From an uncultured Bacilli bacterium (lineage in GTDB: Bacteria; Bacillota_I; Bacilli_A; RF39; UBA660): 64,000 bases of DNA. The stretch covers positions 1-64,000 of the forward strand of contig CAJUBJ010000004.1 in NCBI GenBank assembly GCA_910584655.1. Reading direction: 5' to 3'. Within the stretch, counting starts at the first letter, position 1; each line of letters starts with the position of its first letter. Positions 16,473 through 26,167 of the stretch are shown in pieces. Under the pieces are notes generated by a model, which saw only the letters and a program-made list of their open reading frames with translations, was not told where the DNA came from and ran no database searches. Made by a program: the position numbers and the translations under genes.

Positions 16473-17653
16473 TGAAAAGAAGTATAAATATAATATTAAT
16501 AATAAGCTTTTTAATAGTTATGTTTTGTCCTATCACGAATGTAAAAGCAATGACTCTTCAAGAGTATAAAAATAAAGTAGCAGCATTAAAAAATAAGCAA
16601 TACGAGAATAATAAGCTCACAGCTGAAACAGAGAATAAAATTCGTAATAAACGAAATGAAATAATTGAAGCAACAAACAAAATTTCAGAAAATGAACAAA
16701 AAGTAGAAGATTCAAAGACGTTGGTTGCAGAAAGTCATGAAAATATTAAAATTAAACAAGAAGAATTAAAAGATGTTATCGTAGCTCTTCAATATACAGA
16801 ATCAAATAGTAAAGAGTTATATACAGATTATATATTTTCAGCATCATCAATATCTGATATGATGGAACGTCAAGCAATAGCAGCACAGATTGTTAATTAT
16901 ACTCAAGGAGAACTTGATTCACTTGAGAAATTAATTAAAGATAATGAAGCCTTACAAGTAAAATTAGCTGATGACAATGTGAATTTAAATGAATCAATTA
17001 CAAAATATGAGGCACAATTAGAAGAACTAGATAAATATATTGATAGCTTAGCTTCTATAGGATTAGATTATGCTAGTCAAATTGAAGCTCAAGAAGGTAT
17101 GATAAAAATATATGAAGCAGCAGGATGCAAAAATGGTGATGATATAGATGTTTGTTATTATGCTGGTGGTTCTGGAGCATTTATGAGACCATTAGTAAGT
17201 GGAAAAGTAACTCAGGCATATAATAAAACTCATGCTGGAATTGATTTAGGAGGGAATAACCCAGGAACTTCAATATATGCTCCTGCCAACGGAACAATAG
17301 TTTATGTAAAAAATAAATATAGTTGTGGTGGAAATATAATATATATGCATTCGTTTGTTGGTGGCAAAAAATATACTCTAGAATTTGCCCACTTAAGATC
17401 CATTAATGTAAAAATAGGTCAAAGTGTAAAACAAGGACAAGTTATCGGAACTGTTGGAGGAGATCAATCAACATGGTATTACGATAGTTGTACAAGTGGA
17501 ACCCATCTACATTATGCTATAAGTAATGGATATTACTTTGGGAATGCAACATGGAATGAATTTTATACTTTTAAAGCTAATACAACACCAACGGGTAACA
17601 AGAGTATTTCTAGTATAAATAGTTCAAAAGGTTGGACATGGAAAACAAGATAA
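16469..17653 (+). CDS. FtsEX-linked coiled-coil M23 hydrolase (EnvC/PcsB-like role)
   Basis: The 394-residue secreted protein has a signal peptide (about residues 1-28, cut near VKA-MT). A long coiled coil rich in Glu, Lys and Asn runs from about 30 to 215, and an M23 peptidase domain from about 240 to 365. The zinc motifs HAGIDL and THLHYA are intact, so it can probably cut peptide cross-bridges. It follows ftsX with a start overlap, like coiled-coil hydrolases that FtsEX activates in other bacteria (EnvC in E. coli, PcsB in streptococci, CwlO in Bacillus). Two adjacent ATG codons are possible starts. The link to FtsEX is from context. Confidence 0.88.
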   Translation: MMKRSINIILIISFLIVMFCPITNVKAMTLQEYKNKVAALKNKQYENNKLTAETENKIRNKRNEIIEATNKISENEQKVEDSKTLVAESHENIKIKQEELKDVIVALQYTESNSKELYTDYIFSASSISDMMERQAIAAQIVNYTQGELDSLEKLIKDNEALQVKLADDNVNLNESITKYEAQLEELDKYIDSLASIGLDYASQIEAQEGMIKIYEAAGCKNGDDIDVCYYAGGSGAFMRPLVSGKVTQAYNKTHAGIDLGGNNPGTSIYAPANGTIVYVKNKYSCGGNIIYMHSFVGGKKYTLEFAHLRSINVKIGQSVKQGQVIGTVGGDQSTWYYDSCTSGTHLHYAISNGYYFGNATWNEFYTFKANTTPTGNKSISSINSSKGWTWKTR

Positions 17654-17678
17654 GAAGATTCAAAAAATCTTCTTTTTC
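17652..17678 (+). terminator. Terminator of the ftsEX operon
   Basis: A perfect 9-bp stem AAGAAGATT with its complement is followed by a T run. Confidence 0.8.
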
Positions 17679-17702
17679 TATGTAAAGGTTTTTCGCAGTA
17701 TA

Positions 17703-17731
17703 TTTAATTAGCAAATAAATTGTGCTATCAT
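17703..17731 (+). promoter_or_regulatory. Possible yvcK-whiA promoter
   Basis: TGCTATCAT (17723-17731) is an extended -10 like others in the window, and a weak TTTAAT lies 17 bases before the hexamer. The RNA leader would be about 70 bases. Confidence 0.4.
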
Positions 17732-17809
17732 AACATGTAATGAAGGAATATAACCTAATAATATTTAAGTGGCTATAAAGTCCTTATTAATTGAAAGGAA
17801 TGAATATAT

Positions 17810-18757
17810 ATGAAAAAAATAGTAATCTTTGGAGGTGGAAGTGGATTATCTCAATTATTAAAAGGGATAATTAAATTTCCTATGGATGTAACAGCTGTAG
17901 TAAGTGTATCTGATAATGGTGCAAGTACAGGTAGACTTAGAGAAGAATTTTCTATTCCAGCAGTTGGAGATATAACAAAAGTATTAATGGCCATGTCAAC
18001 TGAATCAAAAGGAGTAAAGGATTTATTTAATTATAGATTTGATAATAATAGTAGCATAGGAAATCACTCAATAAAAAATTTAATAATGACAGCACTTTTA
18101 GAGATGAAAGGTGATTTTGCTCACTCACTACCTATATTATGTGACCTATTAGATGTCAAAGGAAAATTATTACCATTAACAGAAGATAATGTTGATTTAA
18201 TCGGAGTAACAACAGAAGGATATGAAATAATTGGTGAAGCAGAAATAACAGAAGCCAAAAGGAAAATAAAAGATTTAAAATATAGTAAAAAAATAAAAGT
18301 AACACAAAAAGTATTAGATGAGATAAAAAAAGCAGATCTTATAATATTTAGCTCTGGATCATTATTAACAAGTATAATGCCACATATCATAGTTCCAGAA
18401 ATTCAAGAAGCCATAAGAAATTCAAAAGCAAAAAAAATGTATATTTCTAACATGATTACTCAACCAGGAGAAACAGATGGTTTTAAAGTAAGTGATCATA
18501 TAAATGTCCTAGAAAAATATTTAGGAAAAAATATGATAGATGTTGTAATAGCAAATAATGCAGAGATTCCTAACGATATGACCTTACTTGCTAAATCAGA
18601 AGGAAAAGATCCAGTTCCAATAGATGAAGATGTCCTAAAGGAAATGGGGATTGAAATCATTGCTGAAAAACTATTTAAAGTCGAAGATGGTTATATTAGA
18701 CATAATTCTCTTAAGACAGCATATCTAATCTTCTCTTTTCTAATGGAAGGTGAATAA
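17810..18757 (+). CDS. yvcK: YvcK/CofD-like gluconeogenesis factor
   Basis: The 315-residue protein is of the YvcK family, which binds UDP-sugars and is needed in Bacillus for growth on gluconeogenic carbon and for normal shape. Family marks are IFGGGSGLSQLLKG at the N-terminus, SDNGASTGRLR near residue 43 and GNHSIKNLI. The start follows GAAAGGAATG. It stands directly before whiA, as is usual, but the rapZ (yvcJ) gene that normally precedes it is absent here, and a new promoter-like region lies there instead. Confidence 0.93.
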   Translation: MKKIVIFGGGSGLSQLLKGIIKFPMDVTAVVSVSDNGASTGRLREEFSIPAVGDITKVLMAMSTESKGVKDLFNYRFDNNSSIGNHSIKNLIMTALLEMKGDFAHSLPILCDLLDVKGKLLPLTEDNVDLIGVTTEGYEIIGEAEITEAKRKIKDLKYSKKIKVTQKVLDEIKKADLIIFSSGSLLTSIMPHIIVPEIQEAIRNSKAKKMYISNMITQPGETDGFKVSDHINVLEKYLGKNMIDVVIANNAEIPNDMTLLAKSEGKDPVPIDEDVLKEMGIEIIAEKLFKVEDGYIRHNSLKTAYLIFSFLMEGE

Positions 18758-18758
18758 A

Positions 18759-19694
18759 ATGACATTCACCACAAGATTAAAAGAAGAAATAACAAGAAAT
18801 GAAATAGGTCAAATCGAATCATTAGTTGAATTGTCTGCATATATAAGATTTGTTGGTCAAATAAAAAAAAATAAAATAACTCTTGTAATGGAAAATGCAT
18901 CAGTTGCAAGAAGAATATATAAAGATATAAAAAATAATTTTGGAATAAATATTAAAATAACAGTTAGAAATCAAAAAAGATTTCGAGTTACACAAATCTA
19001 TATATTAGAAATAAATGAGAAAGTAGATACTATTCTTGAAGCACTAAACATTCTAAAAGATAATAAAAAAACTTTACCAGAGGAGTATTTTCTTAACACA
19101 GAAGAAGAAAAGGCTGCTTTTTTAGGCGGAGCTTTCCTAGCTTGTGGAAGTTTAAATGACCCTAGTACAGCTGGATATCACTTAGAATTTACCACAGATA
19201 CTAAAAAAGATGGATTATACATATCAAAGTTACTTAAACAATTCAATATAATAGCAAAAGTATTAAAAAGAAATAATCATTATATGACATATATAAAAAG
19301 TGCAGAAATGATAAGTGACCTTATTCGTTTATTAGGAGCAACAAACTGTTTCTTTTACTTCGAAGACATAAGAATATATCGTGACCATAAAAATATGGTA
19401 AATAGACTTAACAATTGTGAAATAGCCAACCAAGAAAAAATATTAAAATCAGGAATGAAACAATTGGAAGATATTTATTATCTTAAACAAAATGATTTAC
19501 TAGGCCTTCTTGATGAAAATGTTCAAGAAGCTATAAAATATAGAGAAGCCTATCCAGAAACTTCTCTTTCTGAACTCGCCGAAATAATATCAACAGAAAC
19601 TGGTCGCCAAATAGGTAAATCTGGAATAAATCATTATTTTATAAAAGTAAAAAAATTGGTAGAAAAACATAAGGAAAAAAACAATCAAGAATAA
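18759..19694 (+). CDS. whiA: WhiA DNA-binding protein
   Basis: WhiA joins a LAGLIDADG-like N-terminal fold with a C-terminal helix-turn-helix and affects cell division and chromosome segregation in Firmicutes; in Streptomyces it controls sporulation. The 311-residue protein shows FTTRLKEEI at the start, AAFLGGAFLACGSLNDP near residue 117 and the C-terminal ELAEIISTETGRQIGKSGINH stretch. ATG at 18759 lies six bases after GGAAGGTGA; the GTG at 18750 belongs to that site. The yvcK stop is one base upstream, so the pair is co-translated. Confidence 0.95.
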   Translation: MTFTTRLKEEITRNEIGQIESLVELSAYIRFVGQIKKNKITLVMENASVARRIYKDIKNNFGINIKITVRNQKRFRVTQIYILEINEKVDTILEALNILKDNKKTLPEEYFLNTEEEKAAFLGGAFLACGSLNDPSTAGYHLEFTTDTKKDGLYISKLLKQFNIIAKVLKRNNHYMTYIKSAEMISDLIRLLGATNCFFYFEDIRIYRDHKNMVNRLNNCEIANQEKILKSGMKQLEDIYYLKQNDLLGLLDENVQEAIKYREAYPETSLSELAEIISTETGRQIGKSGINHYFIKVKKLVEKHKEKNNQE

Positions 19695-19740
19695 TTAAAT
19701 TGTTAATAACTATCTATTTATAAACAAGAAAAAATCACAC

Positions 19741-19770
19741 AAAAAGAGAAAAATAATTTTCTCTTTTTTA
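19741..19770. terminator. Strong terminator after whiA
   Basis: A perfect 12-bp stem (19741-19752 with 19757-19768) with a 4-base loop has A and T runs on both sides, so it can also serve the converging gene that ends at 19833. Confidence 0.85.
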
Positions 19771-19832
19771 TATACTTTTTTTTTATTGATATCCACTACA
19801 TAGGGTTCACATCAAAACTCATATAACTTTTT

Positions 19833-21215
19833 TTACCACATATTTGTATAATTACCATCATTTTTATAGACTTCATCCATTAATATTATGTATTTATAAA
19901 TACTATTATGAACTAATTTATTTTTTGCAACAGTTGTAATAACAACACCACCAGTATTATTTAAAGACTCAGCTATATAATAGTTGCTATCATCCCAACC
20001 TGCCAAAATAGCCATATGACCATTTAGTCCTATTAAATCACCAACTTTAACCTTTCCTGAATTCATAAGCTCATCACTTATATATACTTTTGTGCCTAAA
20101 TCATCTAAATCATTGTGTTCTAAATTTTCTCCAGCTCCAATATCTCCAACATCAAAACCACCATTTAGTAAAGCCCAAGTAACAAATCCTGAACAATCTA
20201 AACCATTGGGATAGTAATCGCCATATTTGAATTCTGGAAGTTCTGTAAATGTTTGTAATTTACATCCCCATGTACAAGGACCAACAAATTTTGAAGTTAT
20301 ATCTTTAAATTTATTTTCATTTAAATAAAGCCCACGATGATAATATCTTCCCTCTCCATCAACATGCTTATAAGGTTCATAATTATTAAGTCTTCCATTT
20401 TCGGCAAAATAAGGAATTCTATAAGCAAACTCAACGGTAAGAAACCTTGCAGCGGCAATAACACCAGCCCTTGTACCATAACCAGCAGTCTTAATCCTAT
20501 CAAAAAGAATTTTATCTATCATATCAGCTTCGCTACTATTAAACTGATTACAATATACATAATCTTTCTGATAATTTAATCCAGGTTTATTAATATATTT
20601 ACTAACAATGACTTTAACTTCTTTTGACTTTCCAGTATCGCTAATAGCTCTAACGTAAGTTTCCCCATAATCAACACCAGTTACTTTTCCATTTTCATCA
20701 ATAGTAGCAACATTATCATTATCACTTTTCCAAATTATATCAGCATTAATTTCTCCAATAGTGGATAACTCATAAGTTAAAACTTCTTCACGTCCTTTCC
20801 ACATATATATAACTTCTTTGTTAGTTTTTATATCTAACAACTTATTAATAACGACACTCTGAGACTTTAAATCATTAATATTACCATATTTATCTTTAAC
20901 AAAAACATTATAATCTCCACTATTAACAGTAAAAGAACAATATCCAGCTTCTGCTCTAATCCAACCAGAATCATCTTTAGTCGGAACGCTTTCATCCAAA
21001 GATAATAAACACCATGTGTCTTTATTAAATTTAAAAAAATAATTTCCAATACTTATATTAAAAATAACTTGATCATCAAATCTCTTACTATCACTTATTT
21101 CAATATTGGTAATATAAGGAGCGATATTAAAATTGGCATAAACGATAAAGCCAATAATACATATAATTCCTAATATCAAAATAAAACCGAAAAAATTTCT
21201 AAAAACTTTTTTCAA
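19833..21215 (-). CDS. Membrane-anchored Big2 plus NlpC/P60-like cysteine peptidase
   Basis: The 460-residue protein has an N-terminal signal-anchor (about residues 8-30) and a beta-rich region (30-125). A bacterial Ig-like Big2 domain (about 125-210) has WKSDNDNVATIDENGKVTGV as its mark. The C-terminal domain (about 250-450) looks like NlpC/P60: NGLDCSGFVTWAL holds the catalytic Cys, and NGHMAIL holds the His. NlpC/P60 enzymes cut cell-wall peptides. The start is a TTG at 21213-21215 with GAGGTG six bases upstream; no ATG fits better. The peptidase part carries an extra insert rich in Tyr, Gly and Asn before the Cys motif. It stands alone on the minus strand. Confidence 0.85.
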   Translation of the reverse strand: MKKVFRNFFGFILILGIICIIGFIVYANFNIAPYITNIEISDSKRFDDQVIFNISIGNYFFKFNKDTWCLLSLDESVPTKDDSGWIRAEAGYCSFTVNSGDYNVFVKDKYGNINDLKSQSVVINKLLDIKTNKEVIYMWKGREEVLTYELSTIGEINADIIWKSDNDNVATIDENGKVTGVDYGETYVRAISDTGKSKEVKVIVSKYINKPGLNYQKDYVYCNQFNSSEADMIDKILFDRIKTAGYGTRAGVIAAARFLTVEFAYRIPYFAENGRLNNYEPYKHVDGEGRYYHRGLYLNENKFKDITSKFVGPCTWGCKLQTFTELPEFKYGDYYPNGLDCSGFVTWALLNGGFDVGDIGAGENLEHNDLDDLGTKVYISDELMNSGKVKVGDLIGLNGHMAILAGWDDSNYYIAESLNNTGGVVITTVAKNKLVHNSIYKYIILMDEVYKNDGNYTNMW

Positions 21216-21266
21216 ATTAACACCTCATTTATTCTAATCAAGCTATATATGACTATACTTTAAATA

Positions 21267-21275
21267 ATTATATCA
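21267..21275 (-). promoter_or_regulatory. Promoter of the Big2/NlpC-like gene
   Basis: The minus strand reads TGATATAAT, an extended -10 about 50 bases before the TTG start. Confidence 0.5.
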
Positions 21276-21382
21276 TATAAATAGAGTGTATAAAACAGGT
21301 CAAGCTATCAATATAAATTATATTTTTTTTACCAAAAGACTATATTTATAGTATAATTACTTTAGAATAAGAGGGATATAGT

Positions 21383-23053
21383 ATGGCAACAAACAGAACA
21401 AATGTAACTTTTAATGATGGGACTACTCTTGAAATAGAAAAAGGAACTCCTATCTATGAACTTTGTAAAGTATACCAACCTAAAATGAAATACAATATTG
21501 TTGGTGCTGAAATTGATAATGAGACAGTTCCAATGGATACAAAAATAATGCGATCAACTAAAATAGAATTTATTGATGTAACGACTATTAATGGTTATAA
21601 GATAAATAAATGTGGTTTAAAGTTCGTTACAGAAGTAGCTTTAAAAGAAACTTTCGGAACCGAGTATGAAATAACTTTTGACCATGCAATAGCTAATGGA
21701 ATTCATATGACAATACGTTGTGAAAAAAAATTCACTTTAAATGATGCTAAAAAACTAAAAACCAAAATGAATGAAATTATTGCTAATGATGAAAGAATAT
21801 ATAATTTAAATGTCGAGAAAAAAGAAGCCATAAGTTACTACAATAAAGTTAAAGCAACAGAGAAAGCAGAAAATATTCATAATTTAACAAATAAAATAGT
21901 AACAGTACATAAATTACGTAATTATATAAATTATTATTATACAGAATTGCCTTATTCAACAGGCTGTCTAAATAAATATGACTTAATATTCTTAGGAGAT
22001 AATAAATTAGTATTATTATTCCCATCTCCAACTACAAAATTTAAAGTACCTGAATATATTCATTATCAGAATGTAATAAAGTGTTTTGATGAAAGTAAAA
22101 AATGGATTAACTCATTAAGAATTCCATATATAGCAGATATTAATAAAAAAGTAGCTGATAGTAAAATAGAGGACTTAGTTCAAATTGTAGAAACAAACTT
22201 TAATAATCAAATTCATAGTTTGGTTGATGATATTATAAAAAGAAAATCACGCTATGTACTATTTGCCGGCCCATCATCATCAGGTAAAACAACTACAACT
22301 AAAAAAGTGGCATTACAATTACGTAGTAGAGGATATGAAGTACTAGTAATATCAGTTGATAACTACTTTAAAAACAAAGTGGACTCTCCAAGAGATGAAA
22401 ACGGGAATTATGATTTTGAATGTCTAGAAGCTTTAGATTTAAAATTATTAAATAAGCAATTAAAAGACTTGATAGCTGGAAAGAAAGTCTCATTGCCAGA
22501 ATATAATTTCGTTAAAGGAGAAAAAGAATACAATGATGAACCTATTAAACTAAGTGAAAATGCCATAATATTAATGGAAGGTTTACATAGTATAAATGAT
22601 GCAATGACTCCAGACTTAGATCCAGAACTTAAATACAAAGTTTACTTAAGCCCATTTATACCACTAAATATAGATCGACATAATTATGTTTCAACAACAG
22701 ATTTACGTTTGATGCGTCGTATTGTTAGAGACAATCGTACAAGAGCAACAGATGTAGGAAAAACAATTATGTATTGGAATACAGTTCGTAGTGGTGAAGA
22801 AAAACATATTTTCCCATATATAAATAATGTAGACAAGGTTCTTAATACTTCATTAGTCTATGAAGTTGGTGTCTTAAAAGTATTCGTTGAGCCTTTATTA
22901 TATTCTGTAAAAAGTAATTCACCAGCATATAATGAAGCAAGAAGGTTAATAGATTCATTACGTGTATTTTTTCCAATACCATCTGATTATGTAACAGATG
23001 AATCTATTTTAAGAGAATTTATTGGAAAAAGTGCATTTGAAACATATAAATAA
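21383..23053 (+). CDS. Nucleoside (uridine) kinase-like protein with TGS/ThrRS-like N-terminus
   Basis: The 556-residue protein starts with a TGS-like ubiquitin fold (about residues 1-65) and a region like the threonyl-tRNA synthetase editing domain (about 70-200). A uridine-kinase-type P-loop domain follows (about 285-490), with GPSSSGKTTTT (Walker A, from residue 296), SVDNYF and GLHSIND. This layout is a known family of Firmicutes and Thermotoga annotated as nucleoside kinase or uridine kinase-related. The substrate is not fixed by sequence. It is 19 bases before gap and is probably the first gene of the glycolytic cluster. The start follows AGAGGGATA. Confidence 0.88.
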   Translation: MATNRTNVTFNDGTTLEIEKGTPIYELCKVYQPKMKYNIVGAEIDNETVPMDTKIMRSTKIEFIDVTTINGYKINKCGLKFVTEVALKETFGTEYEITFDHAIANGIHMTIRCEKKFTLNDAKKLKTKMNEIIANDERIYNLNVEKKEAISYYNKVKATEKAENIHNLTNKIVTVHKLRNYINYYYTELPYSTGCLNKYDLIFLGDNKLVLLFPSPTTKFKVPEYIHYQNVIKCFDESKKWINSLRIPYIADINKKVADSKIEDLVQIVETNFNNQIHSLVDDIIKRKSRYVLFAGPSSSGKTTTTKKVALQLRSRGYEVLVISVDNYFKNKVDSPRDENGNYDFECLEALDLKLLNKQLKDLIAGKKVSLPEYNFVKGEKEYNDEPIKLSENAIILMEGLHSINDAMTPDLDPELKYKVYLSPFIPLNIDRHNYVSTTDLRLMRRIVRDNRTRATDVGKTIMYWNTVRSGEEKHIFPYINNVDKVLNTSLVYEVGVLKVFVEPLLYSVKSNSPAYNEARRLIDSLRVFFPIPSDYVTDESILREFIGKSAFETYK

Positions 23054-23072
23054 TAAAGAAAGAGGAATATAA

Positions 23073-24095
23073 ATGATAAAAGTAGCAATTAATGGATTTG
23101 GTCGTATAGGAAGACTAGCATTTAGAGAAATGATAACAGGAAATAATTTTGATATTGTAGCAATTAACGATTTAACAGATGCAGAAACTTTATCGTATTT
23201 ATTAAAATATGATACAAACCATCGTTCTTTCCATGAAGACATTATTAATTTTGAAAATGATGAAATAGTTATTAAAGGAACAAAAAGAATTAAAGTATAT
23301 AGTGAGAAAGATCCTGCTAATCTGCCATGGGGAGAATTAGGAGTTGATGTAGTTTTAGAGTGTACTGGATTATTTACTAGTCTTGAAGATGCATCTAAAC
23401 ATATTGAAGCAGGAGCAAAAAAAGTTATAATATCAGCACCTGGTAAAGGAGATATGAAGACAATTGTTTATAATGTAAACTCTGATACATTAGATGGAAG
23501 TGAAAATATTATATCAGCAGCTTCATGTACAACGAATTGTCTAGCGCCTGTATTAAAGGTTATCGAAGATAATATTGGTATTGTAAAAGGGTATATGACA
23601 ACAGTTCATGCTTATACTAATGACCAAGCAACATTAGATATACCTCACAAAAAAGGTATTAAGGCTCGTCGTGGTCGTGCTTGTGCAATGAATATTGTTC
23701 CAGCTTCAACAGGAGCAGCAAGTGCAATAGGTAAAGTAATTCCATCATTATTAGGAAAAATGGATGGTAATGCCTTCCGCGTTCCAGTATCAGATGGTTC
23801 AGTAGTAGACGTTACTTTAGAACTTTCAAGAAATACTTCCATCGAAGAAATAAATAATTTATTTACTGAAAATCAAAATGAATCATTGCGTATTACAATG
23901 GATCCTATTGTATCAAGTGATGTACTAGGTAAAAAAGTAGGAGCTTTAGTAGATGGTCTTTCAACTAACGTTTTAGAATCAGAAGGTCGTCAGTTAGTAA
24001 AGATTGTTGCATGGTATGATAATGAAATGGGTTATACTGCACAGATGATGCGTACTGCAAAAAAATTAATGGAATTAAATAAAAGTGTCGAATAG
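23073..24095 (+). CDS. gap: Glyceraldehyde-3-phosphate dehydrogenase
   Basis: This enzyme oxidises glyceraldehyde 3-phosphate to 1,3-bisphosphoglycerate with NAD+. The 340-residue protein has the Rossmann start VAINGFGRIGR, the catalytic Cys152 in SCTTN, the His in TVHAYTNDQ, and WYDNEMGY near the end. It is a normal full-length type I enzyme. The TAG stop lies inside an intrinsic terminator, so transcription into pgk is probably only partial. Confidence 0.97.
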   Translation: MIKVAINGFGRIGRLAFREMITGNNFDIVAINDLTDAETLSYLLKYDTNHRSFHEDIINFENDEIVIKGTKRIKVYSEKDPANLPWGELGVDVVLECTGLFTSLEDASKHIEAGAKKVIISAPGKGDMKTIVYNVNSDTLDGSENIISAASCTTNCLAPVLKVIEDNIGIVKGYMTTVHAYTNDQATLDIPHKKGIKARRGRACAMNIVPASTGAASAIGKVIPSLLGKMDGNAFRVPVSDGSVVDVTLELSRNTSIEEINNLFTENQNESLRITMDPIVSSDVLGKKVGALVDGLSTNVLESEGRQLVKIVAWYDNEMGYTAQMMRTAKKLMELNKSVE

Positions 24096-24106
24096 ACACT
24101 TTTTTT
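24081..24106 (+). terminator. Terminator between gap and pgk
   Basis: A perfect 9-bp stem (24081-24089 with 24095-24103) with a 5-base loop, followed by T, spans the gap stop codon. It would reduce read-through from gap. Confidence 0.8.
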
Positions 24107-24129
24107 GTGTAAAGAGCTAAATATAAAAA

Positions 24130-24158
24130 TTGAACATAAATTATCCATATTTTATAAT
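24130..24158 (+). promoter_or_regulatory. Possible pgk-tpiA promoter
   Basis: TTGAAC and TATAAT are 17 bases apart, a good sigma-A layout. The likely start of RNA (about 24165) falls within the pgk ribosome binding site, so the leader would be almost absent. Confidence 0.55.
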
Positions 24159-24173
24159 AAGAAAGGTGATGAT

Positions 24174-25364
24174 ATGAAAAGAAGAATTCAGGACATGAAT
24201 GTTAAAGGAAAAAAAGTTTTACTTAGATGTGATTTTAATGTTCCAGTAAAAGATGGAGTAATCATCGACGATAGTAAAATAGTAGCTTCTTTAAATACCA
24301 TAGATTATTTAATTAAAGAAGGAGCAAAAATCATTATTTTATCTCACTTTGGAAAAGTAAAAACAGAAGAAGATAAAGTAAATAATTCATTAGCTCCAAT
24401 AGCTGCCCATTTACAAAAGTTAGTAAATACAAAAGTAATATTTTCTAAACAACCTAGAAGTCTTTACTTAGAAGCCAAAATAGAGAATATGAATCCAGGA
24501 GAGATAGTAGTTTTAGAAAACACACGTTTTGAAGATGTTCCAAATAAATTAGAAAGCAACAATGATCCTCAACTATCAATGTATTGGGCTGGTTTAGCAG
24601 ATATCTATTGCCTAGATGCGTTTGGGTCATCACATCGTAAACATGCATCAACATATGGTGTAGCTAAATATATCCCAAGTTGCATTGGATTCCTAGTTCA
24701 ACACGAAATAGAAATGTTAGATGAATATGTCTTAAATGCAAAACATCCTTTTACTATTGTCATGGGTGGTGCTAAAGTAGAAGATAAAGTTGAATTGATA
24801 GAATCTTTATTGCCTCGTTGTGACAATTTGTTGATAACAGGAGGAATAGCTAACTCATGTTTACATACTTTAGGTTTTAATGTCGGAGGTTCACTTAAAA
24901 CAAATAATCCAGAAGTTTTATCAAGGATAAAAAATATTTTAATAAATTATAAGGATAAAATTATGCTACCAGTAGATGCTATAATCGGTCGAGTGTATAA
25001 TGAAAATTTCATCGAGCACGTTAATATTGATAAAATTGAAGAAGATGACATTATTTATGACGTCGGTATGAAAACGATAAATAAATATAATGAAATTCTA
25101 AAAAATTCTAAAACAATTTTTGTAAATGGTACAGCAGGTAAATACGAAGATAAAAGGTACGCAACTGGCACCAGAGAACTGCTTACTAATATTGTTAATA
25201 GTAATGCTATCAAAATAGTTGGTGGTGGAGATGGGGTAAGTGCCGTAAAACATTTTAAATTAGAAGATAAATTTTCTTTTCTTTCAACAGGTGGAGGAGC
25301 AACTTTAGAATATATTATTAATAAAGGATTACCAGCAATCGATAATATTGCTGATTTTGAGTAA
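24174..25364 (+). CDS. pgk: Phosphoglycerate kinase
   Basis: PGK makes ATP and 3-phosphoglycerate from 1,3-bisphosphoglycerate. The 396-residue protein begins MKRRIQDMNVKGK, with the substrate-binding RCDFNVP near residue 19. ILSHFGK and the ENTRFED stretch follow, and GGGDGVSAVK lies in the nucleotide domain, where most family members have GGGDSAAA. ATG at 24174 follows AAAGGTGAT; the frame is open 23 codons further upstream but those codons do not look like PGK. It lies two bases before tpiA. Confidence 0.96.
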   Translation: MKRRIQDMNVKGKKVLLRCDFNVPVKDGVIIDDSKIVASLNTIDYLIKEGAKIIILSHFGKVKTEEDKVNNSLAPIAAHLQKLVNTKVIFSKQPRSLYLEAKIENMNPGEIVVLENTRFEDVPNKLESNNDPQLSMYWAGLADIYCLDAFGSSHRKHASTYGVAKYIPSCIGFLVQHEIEMLDEYVLNAKHPFTIVMGGAKVEDKVELIESLLPRCDNLLITGGIANSCLHTLGFNVGGSLKTNNPEVLSRIKNILINYKDKIMLPVDAIIGRVYNENFIEHVNIDKIEEDDIIYDVGMKTINKYNEILKNSKTIFVNGTAGKYEDKRYATGTRELLTNIVNSNAIKIVGGGDGVSAVKHFKLEDKFSFLSTGGGATLEYIINKGLPAIDNIADFE

Positions 25365-25366
25365 AA

Positions 25367-26098
25367 ATGAAATATTTAGTTTGTAATTTAAAAGCAAATA
25401 AAGTAAAAAAAGAGTTAATAACATATGAAGATAGTTTAAAGAATATCAAAACAAATCCAAACATCGAACTTATAGTATGTCCATCAACTCCTTTTTTGTT
25501 CGTTTTTCAAAGTGATAATTATAAACTTGGAGCTCAAGATATTTCTATGTATGAAATGGGTCCTCACACGGGTGAAAATACAGGCGAGCAACTAGCTTCA
25601 CTAAACGTGAAATATGCCTTAGTAGGGCATAGTGAAAGAAGAAATTTATTTAAAGAAGAAGAGCAAACAATAATCCAAAAAATAAAAAAATCATATCATT
25701 CACATATATACCCAATTTATTTTATTGGAGAAAAAGAACTAGATAATAAATTAAATAACACTAATAAGGTTTTAGAACAACAGATTTCTCACATAATTAA
25801 TGAAATTCCAGACTACAAAAGAGAAAAGATGATTATTGTATATGAACCTATTTGGGCTATAGGAACAGGAGTAGTTCCAACAACACAAGATATAACAGAC
25901 AGAATTATATTTATAAAAAAAATAATAAAGGAGTACTATGATTTAACTCTCCCAGTATTATATGGAGGAAGTGTTAATGAAAATAATATTATCGAACTAA
26001 ACTCCATAGATATATTAGATGGTTTTGTTTTAGGAGAAAGTTCAAAAGAAATTGATGATTTAATAAAAATATATAATACAATAGAAAAAAATATTTGA
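25367..26098 (+). CDS. tpiA: Triosephosphate isomerase
   Basis: TpiA interconverts dihydroxyacetone phosphate and glyceraldehyde 3-phosphate. The 243-residue protein keeps the catalytic set: Asn7 and Lys9 in CNLKANK (usually GNWKMN), His in VGHSERR, and Glu in YEPIWAIGTG, plus LYGGSVN near the end. The N-terminus and several loops differ from the usual family form, but all key residues are present. It is two bases after pgk and clearly co-transcribed. Confidence 0.95.
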   Translation: MKYLVCNLKANKVKKELITYEDSLKNIKTNPNIELIVCPSTPFLFVFQSDNYKLGAQDISMYEMGPHTGENTGEQLASLNVKYALVGHSERRNLFKEEEQTIIQKIKKSYHSHIYPIYFIGEKELDNKLNNTNKVLEQQISHIINEIPDYKREKMIIVYEPIWAIGTGVVPTTQDITDRIIFIKKIIKEYYDLTLPVLYGGSVNENNIIELNSIDILDGFVLGESSKEIDDLIKIYNTIEKNI

Positions 26099-26167
26099 TT
26101 CGACAAAAATAAACATAATGCCAAAAGAAGTTAATATAAAATAAGTAACATAGAAAGAGATAGGTTT

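Noticed and set aside
20321..21049. Extra open frames within the Big2/NlpC-like gene
   Set aside because: They overlap a gene with clear domains, have no binding sites and show biased low-complexity translations typical of shadow frames.
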